The notes under the pieces were generated by a model. It searched no databases. It was given only the letters and a program-made list of their open reading frames with translations, and had not been told where the DNA came from. Of a DNA stretch of 64,000 nucleotides, positions 1 to 7,129 are shown piece after piece; position 1 is the stretch's first letter, and the number at the start of each line of letters is the position of its first letter. The position numbers were made by a program, and so were the translations under genes. This DNA is from Roseateles subflavus (GTDB lineage Bacteria > Pseudomonadota > Gammaproteobacteria > Burkholderiales > Burkholderiaceae_C), in contig NZ_JASVDS010000001.1 in assembly GCF_030285365.1 (NCBI RefSeq), positions 496,001-560,000 on the forward strand, read 5' to 3'.

Positions 1-1
1 G

Positions 2-331
2 GTGCAACTGCCCCTCGCAGCCGGCGTGGGTGCGCTCCTGATGGCGATGGCCGTGCGCACCAAGACCTTCAAGGAGGCTCAGGCCAGCGCCACCCTCGCC
101 ATGACGCTGATCAGCCTGGCGCCGATGGTGGGTCTGATGAACCCCGGCGGCGAGGCCGACTGGTACTACTGGGTGCCAGGTCTTGCCCAGAACACGCTGA
201 TGCTGCAGGTGCTCAAGGGCGAGGCGCTGACCCTTGCCAAGTGGATGCCTTCGGTGCTGGTCTGCGGTGCCATGACGCTCGCGGGTCTGCTCTTCATCGC
301 ACGCTCGATGCGCCTGGCCGTGGCACGCTGA
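2..331 (+). CDS. ABC-2 type transporter permease, C-terminal fragment (NatB-like)
   Basis: The reading frame is open to the left edge, so this is the 3' end of a longer gene. The 109 visible residues contain three hydrophobic segments (about 5-17, 30-47 and 85-102). They are separated by a polar loop with the sequence WYYWVPGLAQN, which is typical of the last part of NatB/ABC-2 permeases that export sodium, drugs or polysaccharide with a partner ATPase. The partner would lie outside the window. Assignment to the permease family rests on this C-terminal pattern only, so the substrate cannot be named. Confidence 0.6.
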   Translation: MQLPLAAGVGALLMAMAVRTKTFKEAQASATLAMTLISLAPMVGLMNPGGEADWYYWVPGLAQNTLMLQVLKGEALTLAKWMPSVLVCGAMTLAGLLFIARSMRLAVAR

Positions 332-350
332 GCGCCGGCCGCCCCAAGAC

Positions 351-380
351 AAAGGCGCCTCCTCGGAGGCGCCTTTTCTT
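351..380. terminator. Rho-independent terminator, bidirectional
   Basis: A perfect stem (351-361 with 366-376) closes a four-base CTCG loop. A T-run follows on the plus strand and an A-run precedes it, so it can serve both the permease gene and the convergent minus-strand gene ending at 410. Confidence 0.85.
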
Positions 381-409
381 TGCCAGCCGCTGGCCGGTCA
401 GGGCCGGGG

Positions 410-781
410 CTAGTGCATCAGACCGAGTGCCCGGTGCACCTCCTGCTGCCAGGGCAGGGCATGGACGATCTCGTTGAGCTGACGCGCGGAATCCGCGGGT
501 GCGAGCACCTCCCCGCGCGGGTTGAGGAACTGCAGATTGGTCACGAGGGACATCGGATCCACCATCGCCACGACCCCCACCGGCAGACGGACCCAGTCCC
601 ACGCAACGCCCGCGGTGCCATGCTGCCATTCGCCCTTCCAGAGCGTCTGGCCCATGGCGGGATGATCGGCATCGCCGGGCACCAGGACGCGGGTGCTCAG
701 GTGGGCGAGTTGCAGCTGCGGTGTCGCGTCAGTTGCGCACAGCAGGCGGGGCCACGCGTAGACAATCCAGGCAGGTGTCAT
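410..781 (-). CDS. hypothetical protein, 123 aa
   Basis: I do not recognise this protein. It has no signal peptide, no clear membrane segment and no cofactor motif. It is rich in Trp, Leu and Val (for example WKGEWQHG and GVAWDWVRLP), which suggests a small globular beta-rich domain. The gene is divergent from the luxR-type gene and converges on the terminator near 365. The start at 781 has no obvious Shine-Dalgarno sequence, so a different start is possible. It is kept as a gene because it fills the space between two good boundaries and the opposite frames do not look like protein. Its relation to the neighbouring peptide system is unknown. Confidence 0.5.
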   Translation of the reverse strand: MTPAWIVYAWPRLLCATDATPQLQLAHLSTRVLVPGDADHPAMGQTLWKGEWQHGTAGVAWDWVRLPVGVVAMVDPMSLVTNLQFLNPRGEVLAPADSARQLNEIVHALPWQQEVHRALGLMH

Positions 782-868
782 CGACAGGTCTTGCTTGTTG
801 TGGAGGATGACGAGTGGGGAGCATCATCCTGTAAGCCCAGTGTGCTGAGACCTGCAAGTTGTTGCTAG

Positions 869-884
869 CTGTAAACCCTAGCAG
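869..884. promoter_or_regulatory. lux-box-like site upstream of luxR-type gene
   Basis: The site CTG-N10-CAG has the half-site spacing of classical LuxR-family operators. It contains TGTAA-N7-CAG, which recurs at 1685-1699 before the peptide gene. It is centred about 73 bp before the luxR-type start codon. An overlapping inverted repeat, TGCTAG (863-868) and CTAGCA (878-883), adds symmetry. The operator role is inferred. Confidence 0.45.
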
Positions 885-949
885 AATGGGTCCTCTGAGC
901 GCTGACAATTCCCGCACAACTCCAATCTTCCCGAGGGATCCCCGGCCTC

Positions 950-1669
950 ATGCTGCAAGGCAGTTTTCAATCGGTGCTTGAAGCCAAGAATCGCGACGAG
1001 TTCCGCGAGGAGATCGTGCGGTTTGCGCAGGATCTGGGATTCGAGACCGTCACGGCGACCGTGGTGCTGGACCGCGGGCCCGGCAATGCCGAGTTCCTGT
1101 CCGTGGACAATGCGCCGGTCGGGTTCAACGAAATCGCCTACGACCCGTCCCTGGGCAAGCTGGATCCCGTGATGCAGCACGTGAAGCGGCACAGCGTACC
1201 GATCATCTGGAGCCAGTTCACCTACGTTCAGAACGGCCGTGCCGATCTCTGGGAAGAGCAGGCACGGTTCGGATACTGCAGTGGCATCTGCCTGGCGCTG
1301 CATCTGCCGGAAGGCCGCCACTTCATCATGGGTGTGGACCGGCGCGAGGCCCTGCCCTCGGATCACCAGCAGCTGACGCGGGTCGTGGCCGACCTCCAGC
1401 TCTTCGCGGTCCACGCGCAAGAGGCCGCCTGGAATGTGTTTCTCCCCGAAGGGGCGTCCCTGGAGCAGCCCCTGCCGAGCCTGACCCCGCGTGAGCTCGA
1501 ATGCCTGCGTTGGACCATGGAAGGCAAGACGGCATGGGAAGTCGGCGGCATCCTGGGCATCAGCGAGCGCACGGCCGTGCTGCATCTGAACAACGCCATG
1601 CACAAGATGGACTGCAACAACAAGCACCAGGCGGTACTGAAGGCGCTGCGACTCGGGTTGATCCGGTAA
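950..1669 (+). CDS. LuxR-family transcriptional regulator with autoinducer-binding domain (solo)
   Basis: The 239-residue protein has an N-terminal autoinducer-binding domain (about 15-160) and a C-terminal GerE-type helix-turn-helix (178-238). Relative to TraR, the pocket residues D70, P71 and W85 are present as D72, P73 and W87, but W57 is replaced by F59 and the Y61 position is shifted. The DNA-contact set E178/L182/G188 is intact as E182, L186 and G192. No luxI-type synthase lies in the window, so this is a LuxR solo that may respond to an unusual acyl-homoserine lactone, another ligand, or a distant synthase. It lies immediately upstream of the SPKGTW repeat peptide gene, and matching putative operators precede both genes. 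Autoregulation and control of the peptide gene are inferred. Confidence 0.9.
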   Translation: MLQGSFQSVLEAKNRDEFREEIVRFAQDLGFETVTATVVLDRGPGNAEFLSVDNAPVGFNEIAYDPSLGKLDPVMQHVKRHSVPIIWSQFTYVQNGRADLWEEQARFGYCSGICLALHLPEGRHFIMGVDRREALPSDHQQLTRVVADLQLFAVHAQEAAWNVFLPEGASLEQPLPSLTPRELECLRWTMEGKTAWEVGGILGISERTAVLHLNNAMHKMDCNNKHQAVLKALRLGLIR

Positions 1670-1683
1670 GGATGATCCCTAGG

Positions 1684-1699
1684 GTGTAATGTGTGACAG
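1684..1699. promoter_or_regulatory. lux-box-like site upstream of repeat-peptide gene
   Basis: GTG-N10-CAG contains TGTAA-N7-CAG with the same internal spacing as the site at 869-884. It is centred about 79 bp before the peptide start codon, a distance similar to that of the other site from luxR. This suggests that both promoters respond to the same regulator. A short palindrome, CCCTAGGG (1677-1684), abuts it. The role is inferred. Confidence 0.45.
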
Positions 1700-1770
1700 T
1701 GGCCGCTGCGGGCGTCCGGTGATCCAATCGCCAGAGCTAGCTTCGCTTTGAAGCAAACTGGAGATCACTT

Positions 1771-1971
1771 ATGAACACTTTCGAGCAACTCAGCGCAAGC
1801 GATCTTGAATGGATCGTCGGTGGCGACGGTAGCGAAAGCCCCAAGGGCACCTGGAGCCCCGGGCAGGATCCCTCTCCCAAGGGTACCTGGCTCGTGGCTG
1901 AGAACGACCCGTCCCCCAAGGGCACCTGGCAAACGACCGGTGAAGAGCCGTCGCCCAAGGGCACCTGGTAA
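1771..1971 (+). CDS. double-glycine-leader precursor with four SPKGTW repeats
   Basis: This is a 66-residue precursor. Residues 7-18, LSASDLEWIVGG, match the double-glycine leader pattern LSxxELxxIxGG used by C39 peptidase transporters, so cleavage after Gly18 would release a 48-residue core. The core holds SPKGTW at residues 23-28, 35-40, 48-53 and 61-66. The spacers are acidic and variable, and the last Trp is the C-terminus. Three copies are preceded by DP or EP. There is no Cys, so no disulfide or lanthionine is possible; Lys, Thr, Trp and Asp/Glu could be modified, but no modifying enzyme is visible nearby. A clear Shine-Dalgarno (GGAG, 1760-1763) supports the start, and a strong terminator follows. 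The repeat arrangement resembles precursors that yield several copies of one short peptide signal. I know no family with this repeat. Confidence 0.85.
   Translation: MNTFEQLSASDLEWIVGGDGSESPKGTWSPGQDPSPKGTWLVAENDPSPKGTWQTTGEEPSPKGTW
1837..1968 (+). repeat. four SPKGTW-coding repeats
   Basis: The units are at 1837-1854, 1873-1890, 1912-1929 and 1951-1968. The nucleotide core CCCAAGGGYACCTGG is shared, while the Ser codon differs in every copy (agc, tct, tcc, tcg) and one Gly codon differs. Peptide-level identity with synonymous change suggests selection on the hexapeptide. Confidence 0.9.
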
Positions 1972-1994
1972 TTCGCGCTCATGAAGTACCGTCC

Positions 1995-2024
1995 GAGGCT
2001 GGCATCCGCCAGCCTCTTGTCTTT
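1995..2024 (+). terminator. Rho-independent terminator after the repeat-peptide gene
   Basis: The stem GAGGCTGGC (1995-2003) pairs with GCCAGCCTC (2008-2016) around a four-base loop and is followed by TTGTCTTT. It separates the peptide gene from the C39-like gene, so the peptide transcript can be made in excess with partial read-through. Confidence 0.85.
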
Positions 2025-2042
2025 GTGCCCGCCCCCTGACGC

Positions 2043-2498
2043 ATGCCCGGTGCCAATGGCCGCTTGAGGGGGCTCGTGCACAGGATGGCGGTGCGGTGGA
2101 CTCCCCGGGCCCCGCATGACAGCGTGCATGGCGCGGCCCCGGGCGCGACCGGTGACGCCGACGCGCTGGCCTACATCGCGCGGCACCATGGTCTGCCTGC
2201 GCCGGCCCTCACGCCCCGCACCGATCGCCAGGACCCCGCCGGGCTGGAGCAACTCGGCTTCCGCGCGCTGAGTGCCGGCCTTCGCAGCCGCGCGGTGCGG
2301 CTGGAAGCGGCGTCCCTCGATCACCTGCAATTGCCCTGCCTGCTGCTGCACCGCCAGCTGGGCTGGACGCCGCTGGTCGCCGTCCACGACGGCCACGTGA
2401 CGCTTCATCATCCGGCGCAGGGGCGCCTGCGCCTGGCGGTGGATGCCCTGGCCATGGAGTTCAGCGGCCTGGCCCTCGAGTTTCGGCCCGCACGCTGA
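2043..2498 (+). CDS. stand-alone C39-peptidase-like protein lacking catalytic residues
   Basis: Residues from about 35 to the end follow the C39 peptidase fold pattern: helix DALAYIARHHG, then GLEQLGFRALSAGLRSRAVRLE, then LPCLLLHRQLGWTPLVAVHDGHVTLHHPAQGRLRL and a final beta segment. The first half looks like the region around the catalytic Cys, but no Cys is present there. The usual His before the VV strand is replaced (WTPLV), and the Asp of the NDPA motif is His (HHPA). The protein is therefore probably non-catalytic, comparable to C39-like domains in some type I exporters, but without a transporter attached. Next to a double-glycine peptide, a leader-binding, escort or immunity role is plausible but inferred. 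The start is uncertain: ATG 2043 has no Shine-Dalgarno, whereas GTG 2076 or ATG 2085 lies just after GAGGGGG (2066-2072). Confidence 0.65.
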   Translation: MPGANGRLRGLVHRMAVRWTPRAPHDSVHGAAPGATGDADALAYIARHHGLPAPALTPRTDRQDPAGLEQLGFRALSAGLRSRAVRLEAASLDHLQLPCLLLHRQLGWTPLVAVHDGHVTLHHPAQGRLRLAVDALAMEFSGLALEFRPAR

Positions 2499-2517
2499 CT
2501 TGAGCCGTCAGCCGGTG

Positions 2518-2796
2518 TCAGCCCGGCAGATCCGGTGCGGTCTGCTCCTCCATCCAGCCCAGCCAGCGCATGGCCTGCTCCCGGCTCTCGCCGCACATGA
2601 GCTCGGACGGCTGCAAGGACCCGCAGACCGCCGGTCGATCGGGGTGCCCGAAGATCCGGCAGCGATCCTCGTCGTCCAGCTGGATGCAGCGCACGCCAGC
2701 CGGCTTGCTGATGCCGTTGATCAGCGGCATGCCGGGAATGGGTGAGCTGATCGAGGGCGCGATGCAGCAGGCGGCGCAGCGTGGGCGGCATTCCAT
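2518..2796 (-). CDS. YkgJ-family cysteine cluster protein
   Basis: The 92-residue protein begins with [11 protein letters not shown], the Cys cluster typical of the YkgJ/UPF0153 family. Further cysteines occur in [22 protein letters not shown] and MCGES. The family is thought to bind zinc or an iron-sulfur cluster, and its biochemical role is not established. The start at 2796 is chosen because its ATG overlaps the stop of the upstream MerR-type gene (TGATG), indicating translational coupling; an upstream in-frame start would run into that gene. The pair forms a short minus-strand operon. Confidence 0.85.
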   Translation of the reverse strand: MECRPRCAACCIAPSISSPIPGMPLINGISKPAGVRCIQLDDEDRCRIFGHPDRPAVCGSLQPSELMCGESREQAMRWLGWMEEQTAPDLPG

Positions 2797-3170
2797 CAGG
2801 GCTGCTCCGCCTGCAGCCGCAAGGGGCACGCCCGCATGAGCTGCTCCGACAGGCTGGTCCGCAGGGTCTGCAGCTCCGCCAACCGATGATCGATCTGGGC
2901 CAGCTTGCCCTGCAACAGGGCCTGCACCTGCCCTGCCTCCAGGGACCCGGACTGCAGGGCGTCCATCTGCTGCAGCACCTCACGAATCTCCGCGAGGCTG
3001 AAACCGAGACCCTGTGCCAGCCGGATGAGCGTCAGGCGCGCAGCCGCCTCGGGGCCGTACCGGCGGTAGCCCTTGTCCGTGCGCAGGGCCGACAGCAGGC
3101 CCTGGCGCTCATAGAAGCGAAGGGTGTCGTGACTGAGGCCGCTGACGGCGACCAGCTCACCAATGAGCAT
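2796..3170 (-). CDS. MerR-family transcriptional regulator
   Basis: The 124-residue protein has an N-terminal MerR winged helix ([21 protein letters not shown]) and the usual KGYRRYG segment. A long coiled-coil dimerisation helix (about 75-110) contains [18 protein letters not shown]. The C-terminal ACPLR could place one Cys near a sensor site, but a multi-Cys metal site is not seen. The start at 3170 is preceded by AGGAG on the minus strand; an upstream in-frame start would add 28 residues that do not fit the family. It is divergent from an SDR gene whose promoter region contains a MerR-type dyad, so it probably controls that gene and itself. Confidence 0.9.
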   Translation of the reverse strand: MLIGELVAVSGLSHDTLRFYERQGLLSALRTDKGYRRYGPEAAARLTLIRLAQGLGFSLAEIREVLQQMDALQSGSLEAGQVQALLQGKLAQIDHRLAELQTLRTSLSEQLMRACPLRLQAEQP

Positions 3171-3287
3171 GCGTGACTCCTGACGTCCTGGCCCATCGCA
3201 TGGGGCGCGAACGGTGGACGGGTGACACCCCTGCCGTTCCTTGCGCCGCACCACGCGTGGCGGCAGCCAGGAAAAGAAGCGCAGGGG

Positions 3288-3310
3288 CTTGACCCTGGAG
3301 TGTAGTCAAG
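3288..3310. promoter_or_regulatory. MerR-type operator within the promoter of the SDR gene
   Basis: The inverted repeat CTTGAC (3288-3293) and GTCAAG (3305-3310) begins at a -35-like TTGACC. A weak -10 (GAGCAT, 3315-3320) lies 20 bp downstream of that -35, the long spacing that MerR proteins correct by bending DNA. The function is inferred from this geometry and the divergent merR gene. Confidence 0.55.
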
Positions 3311-3354
3311 GCCCGAGCATTCCGATCGTCCCCGCTCTTTCAGGAAGGCCTCCC

Positions 3355-4473
3355 ATGACCCTCGAACACCCCCTCGCACCCGCGGCCTCCCCTGGCGCGG
3401 CCACGATCCTGATCACCGGTGCGACCGGCCAGATCGGGCGTTGGCTGCTGCATCGCCTGCTGTGCCTGGCGCCCGAGACGCCCCTTGTGCTCGCCCTGCG
3501 CGACCCCCAAGCCCAGCAGGCCGCCCTGCGGAGCTGGCTGGCGGCACGTGGCATCCCGGGCCTCGTGCTGGCGCAGCTGCAGGCCGTCCCCTATCGGCTG
3601 GAGGACACGGTGGCGGCGCAGGCCCTCGTCGGCCGGCTGCGCCCCGGGGTCGTTCTCCATCTGGCCGCACGCTTCGAGTGGGGGCTGCGTCGCGCCGACG
3701 CCCGCCGTGCCCAGGTGCAAGCCACGGAGGCCCTGTGGGACGCCCAGACCGATCCCTGCGGCCACGCCGGGCGATTCATTGCCCTGGGGGGCTACATGAC
3801 GCAGCACCGCCCGCACCTCGAGCGCCTGGGCATTTCCGACGCAGGCAACACCGACTGGGCCCGCCTCTACCGACGGATCGGCGGCTACGAAGCCAGCAAG
3901 CTGGAGACCCAGGCCCACATGAGCGCACGGGCCACGCGGCTGGGCCGGCCTTGGCTGTGCGTCCATCCGGCCACCGTCTGCGGGCATTCCCGCGAAGGGG
4001 AGCTGCCCCGCCATGCGGCGCTGCATGCCCTGTGCCGTCAGCTGCTGCGGGGCCGTCTCAGCGCCCTGCCCGGCTCTCACCGCCATCAGCTGCCCCTCGT
4101 CAGCGCGGATCACCTGGCGGACTTCCTCGCCCATCTGGCGCTGGACGGCGACATCGTCACGGGCGACTACCTCCTGCTGGACCACGGCAGCCCCAGCTTC
4201 CATGACCTGGTGCATCAGCTGGCAAACGCCCTGGGCGTGCGGGCGCCGCGTCTCGCGCTGCCCCTGCCGCTGATGCGCGCCGTCCTGCGTCTGCCGGGGA
4301 TGGCGGCCTGGAGCGGTGCCTCCGCGGAAGGCCTGGACTTTCTCCTCGAGGCCCCCCGATTCGACACTGCCGCCGCCGAGGCCCTGGCCCGGCGCTGGCA
4401 GCTGCAAGCCGCCCCCCTGGATGCGGCCCTGACCGCCACCGCCCGCTTTGTCCGGCAGGAGGCGTTGGCCTGA
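3355..4473 (+). CDS. NAD(P)-dependent epimerase/dehydratase, extended SDR
   Basis: The 372-residue protein has the Rossmann dinucleotide motif ITGATGQIGR (about 20-29), a second nucleotide-contact region (HLAARFEWG) and the SDR catalytic pair Tyr178/Lys182 in GGYEASK. The C-terminal part resembles the substrate domain of epimerases and reductases acting on sugars or lipids. The start at 3355 follows AGGAAGG (3342-3348); a longer frame exists upstream but would cover the operator. Divergence from the merR gene suggests induction by a small molecule or stress that this enzyme may help to metabolise. The substrate cannot be read from the sequence. Confidence 0.8.
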   Translation: MTLEHPLAPAASPGAATILITGATGQIGRWLLHRLLCLAPETPLVLALRDPQAQQAALRSWLAARGIPGLVLAQLQAVPYRLEDTVAAQALVGRLRPGVVLHLAARFEWGLRRADARRAQVQATEALWDAQTDPCGHAGRFIALGGYMTQHRPHLERLGISDAGNTDWARLYRRIGGYEASKLETQAHMSARATRLGRPWLCVHPATVCGHSREGELPRHAALHALCRQLLRGRLSALPGSHRHQLPLVSADHLADFLAHLALDGDIVTGDYLLLDHGSPSFHDLVHQLANALGVRAPRLALPLPLMRAVLRLPGMAAWSGASAEGLDFLLEAPRFDTAAAEALARRWQLQAAPLDAALTATARFVRQEALA

Positions 4474-4510
4474 TCAACAGCCCGCTGGCGGCAAGGTGTT
4501 GGGCTCGCAC

Positions 4511-4519
4511 TTATCCACA
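4511..4519 (+). promoter_or_regulatory. DnaA box in the mnmG promoter region
   Basis: TTATCCACA is a perfect match to the DnaA-box consensus. It lies just before a -10-like TAAAAT (4528-4533), about 90 bp upstream of mnmG, so DnaA could influence mnmG transcription. It stands alone here, unlike the clustered boxes at 34.9 and 38.6 kb. Confidence 0.7.
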
Positions 4520-4602
4520 GGCCCCGGTAAAATCGCCCCCCTTCCCCGCTGCTGATCTCGGGCTCAAGGCTGCTGCCGCGGCTGGGGGCCCGTGCCTTTG
4601 CC

Positions 4603-6558
4603 ATGCTGTATCCCCAAGAGTTCGACGTCATCGTGGTTGGTGGCGGTCATGCCGGTACCGAGGCCGCCCTGGCCGCGGCGCGCATGGGTGTGCGCACCCT
4701 GCTGCTGACCCACAACATCGAGACGCTCGGCCAGATGAGCTGCAATCCGTCGATTGGCGGCATCGGCAAGGGCCACCTCGTCAAGGAGGTCGATGCCCTC
4801 GGCGGCGCCATGGCCGCCGCGACGGACGAATCCGGCATTCAGTTCCGCATCCTCAACGGCTCGAAGGGACCGGCCGTGCGCGCCACCCGTGCCCAGGCCG
4901 ACCGCGTGCTGTACAAGGCCGCCATCCGCCACCGCCTGGAGAACCAGCCGAATCTATGGCTGTTCCAGCAGGCCGTGGATGACCTGATGGTCGAGGGCGA
5001 TCGCGTGGTGGGTGCCGTCACGCAATCCGGTCTGCAGTTCCGCGGGCGGGCCGTGGTCCTGACGGCGGGCACCTTCCTGGATGGCCGCATCCACATCGGC
5101 CTGGAGAATTTCAGCGCCGGACGCGCCGGTGACCCGCCCGCCGTGAGCCTGTCGGGCCGCCTGAAGGAACTGAAGCTGCCCCAGGGCCGTCTGAAGACCG
5201 GCACGCCGCCCCGCATCGACGGCCGCAGCATCGACTTCGCGAAGTGCACCGAGCAGCCGGGTGACCTCGACCCGGTGCCGGTCTTCAGCTTCATGGGCTC
5301 GGCGGACCAGCACCCGCGTCAGCTGCCTTGCTGGATCACGCACACCAATGAACGCACACACGCCATCATCCGCTCCGGCTTTGACCGCAGTCCGATGTTC
5401 ACGGGCGTGATCGAAGGCGTGGGGCCGCGTTACTGCCCCTCCATCGAGGACAAGATCAACCGCTTCGCCGACAAGGACTCGCACCAGATCTTCCTCGAGC
5501 CCGAGGGGCTCACCACGCACGAGTTCTACCCGAACGGCATCTCGACTTCCCTGCCCTTCGACATCCAGCTCGCCGCCGTGCGCTCGATCCCGGGGCTGGA
5601 GGCTGCGCACATCCTGCGCCCGGGCTATGCCATCGAGTACGACTACTTCGATCCGCGCGAGCTGAAGTCCAGCTTCGAGACCCGCTCCATCCAGGGTCTC
5701 TTCTTCGCCGGCCAGATCAATGGCACGACGGGCTATGAAGAGGCCGCCGCCCAAGGCCTGTTCGCCGGCATGAACGCCGCGCTGCAGACGCAGGGGCGCG
5801 ACCCCTGGTTGCCGGGTCGCGAGCAGGCTTACCTGGGGGTGCTGGTCGACGACCTCATCACCAAGGGCGTCACCGAGCCCTATCGCATGTTCACCAGTCG
5901 CGCCGAGTTCCGGCTGCAGCTGCGCGAGGACAACGCCGACATGCGCCTGACCGAGAAGGGCCGCGAGCTGGGGCTGGTCGACGATGCCCGTTGGACGGCC
6001 TTCAATCGCAAGCGCGACGCTGTTTCACGTGAAACAGAGAAGCTGAAGAGCACCTGGGTGCACCCCGGCATCCTGCAGGCGGCGGACGCCGAGCGGTTGG
6101 TCGGGAAAGCGCTCGAACGCGAATACAACCTCGTTGACCTGCTCCGTCGCCCCGGCGTGGCCTATGACACCGTGGCCGAGGTTGCCGCCATTGCAAGGCC
6201 CGAAGCCGGTGTTTCACGTGAAACACTGACGGCCGATCTGGGCAGCGCCCTGGCCGATGCCGTCATCGAGCAGGTGGAGACCAGCGTCAAGTACGCCGGC
6301 TACATCAGCAAGCAGACGGAGGACGTTGCCCGCGCCGCGCATTTCGAGCATCTCAAGCTGCCCGAGGAGCTCGACTACGCCCAGGTGACCGCCCTCTCCT
6401 TCGAAGTACGGCAGAAGCTCAACAAGCACCGCCCGGAAACGCTGGGGCAGGCGTCGCGCATCTCCGGGGTGACCCCGGCGGCGATCTCCTTGCTCCTGGT
6501 GCACCTGAAGAAGGGGCGCTTCAAGGGGTTCACGGACGACGCCAAGGCCTGTGCATGA
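4603..6558 (+). CDS. mnmG: tRNA uridine-5-carboxymethylaminomethyl(34) synthesis protein MnmG
   Basis: MnmG (GidA) works with MnmE to install the cmnm5 group at the wobble uridine of certain tRNAs, using FAD, NADH and methylene-THF. The 651-residue protein has the expected length. The N-terminal FAD motif is [19 protein letters not shown], followed by the family signatures [23 protein letters not shown] and [11 protein letters not shown], and the C-terminal helical domain ends with [10 protein letters not shown]. The gene overlaps the next one by ATGA. Two parS sites lie within its coding region and are translated as VSRET in both cases. Its place upstream of rsmG and parA is the common near-origin order in proteobacteria. 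Confidence 0.97.
   Translation: MLYPQEFDVIVVGGGHAGTEAALAAARMGVRTLLLTHNIETLGQMSCNPSIGGIGKGHLVKEVDALGGAMAAATDESGIQFRILNGSKGPAVRATRAQADRVLYKAAIRHRLENQPNLWLFQQAVDDLMVEGDRVVGAVTQSGLQFRGRAVVLTAGTFLDGRIHIGLENFSAGRAGDPPAVSLSGRLKELKLPQGRLKTGTPPRIDGRSIDFAKCTEQPGDLDPVPVFSFMGSADQHPRQLPCWITHTNERTHAIIRSGFDRSPMFTGVIEGVGPRYCPSIEDKINRFADKDSHQIFLEPEGLTTHEFYPNGISTSLPFDIQLAAVRSIPGLEAAHILRPGYAIEYDYFDPRELKSSFETRSIQGLFFAGQINGTTGYEEAAAQGLFAGMNAALQTQGRDPWLPGREQAYLGVLVDDLITKGVTEPYRMFTSRAEFRLQLREDNADMRLTEKGRELGLVDDARWTAFNRKRDAVSRETEKLKSTWVHPGILQAADAERLVGKALEREYNLVDLLRRPGVAYDTVAEVAAIARPEAGVSRETLTADLGSALADAVIEQVETSVKYAGYISKQTEDVARAAHFEHLKLPEELDYAQVTALSFEVRQKLNKHRPETLGQASRISGVTPAAISLLLVHLKKGRFKGFTDDAKACA
6021..6036. other. 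parS centromere site 1 (inside mnmG)
   Basis: TGTTTCACGTGAAACA is a perfect 16-bp palindrome matching the chromosomal parS consensus bound by ParB. It lies within mnmG codons. Confidence 0.92.
6210..6225. other. parS centromere site 2 (inside mnmG)
   Basis: A second perfect TGTTTCACGTGAAACA starts 189 bp after the first, also within mnmG coding sequence and in the same codon phase. Confidence 0.92.
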
Positions 6559-7115
6559 CAGCAGCCCACCCGCCCCTCGGTGCTCCGGACCTCCGGCAGG
6601 CGGCGCTGCTGGTCATTGACGTTCAATGCGGCGCCTTCGACGGGCGCCTGTGCCCACCGATGCCGGACGGCGATGCTCTGGTGCAAGCCTGCCGGGACGC
6701 GGTGGACTGGGCACGGCAGCGGGGCATGCCCGTGCTGTGGATCCAGCACAGCGAGCCGGGCGGCCCGATGGATGGGCCCGGATTCGACATCGACCCTCGC
6801 CTGGCACCAAGAGCCGACGAAGCCCGTTTCACGAAGACGGTGCCCAATGCGCTGGAAGTGGCGGCGCTGGTCCAGGCGCTGAGCCAAGGCGGTGTCAGCC
6901 AACCCATTCTGATCGGCCTGCAATCGGACTGCTGTATCGAAGGCACCGCTCAAGGCGCCTTGGCGCTGGGCCTGCAGCCCTGGGTCGTGCGCGACGCTCA
7001 CCACACGTGGCCGGATCGTGGCCTGAGTGCCGAAGCCCTTCGGGACCAGATCTCCGCAGAACTGGCCCAGGCCGGTGCCACCCTCATTTCCCTCCACACC
7101 CTCGTCAGCATCTGA
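6555..7115 (+). CDS. cysteine hydrolase, isochorismatase family
   Basis: The 186-residue protein has the family triad: Asp22 in LLVIDVQ, Lys in RFTKTVPNA and the nucleophile in [11 protein letters not shown], on a Rossmann-like fold. Enzymes of this family hydrolyse amides such as nicotinamide, ureido acids or isochorismate. Nothing in the context selects a substrate. The ATG overlaps the mnmG stop (ATGA), so the two are translationally coupled. It sits as an extra gene between mnmG and rsmG, which are usually adjacent. Confidence 0.88.
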   Translation: MTAAHPPLGAPDLRQAALLVIDVQCGAFDGRLCPPMPDGDALVQACRDAVDWARQRGMPVLWIQHSEPGGPMDGPGFDIDPRLAPRADEARFTKTVPNALEVAALVQALSQGGVSQPILIGLQSDCCIEGTAQGALALGLQPWVVRDAHHTWPDRGLSAEALRDQISAELAQAGATLISLHTLVSI

Positions 7116-7129
7116 GAGATGACCCTCGC

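Noticed and set aside
729-917. 62-residue minus-strand frame overlapping the luxR promoter
   Set aside because: It overlaps both a putative operator and another gene, and has no ribosome-binding site or recognisable composition.
1837-1968. Possibility that the repeats near 1.8 kb are a CRISPR array
   Set aside because: The repeats are 15-18 bp, in frame, separated by short coding spacers, and lie inside a gene with a Shine-Dalgarno and terminator; no cas gene is present.
2043-2498. Active C39 leader peptidase
   Set aside because: No Cys in the first half, no His before the VV strand and His in place of the catalytic Asp; activity is not supported.
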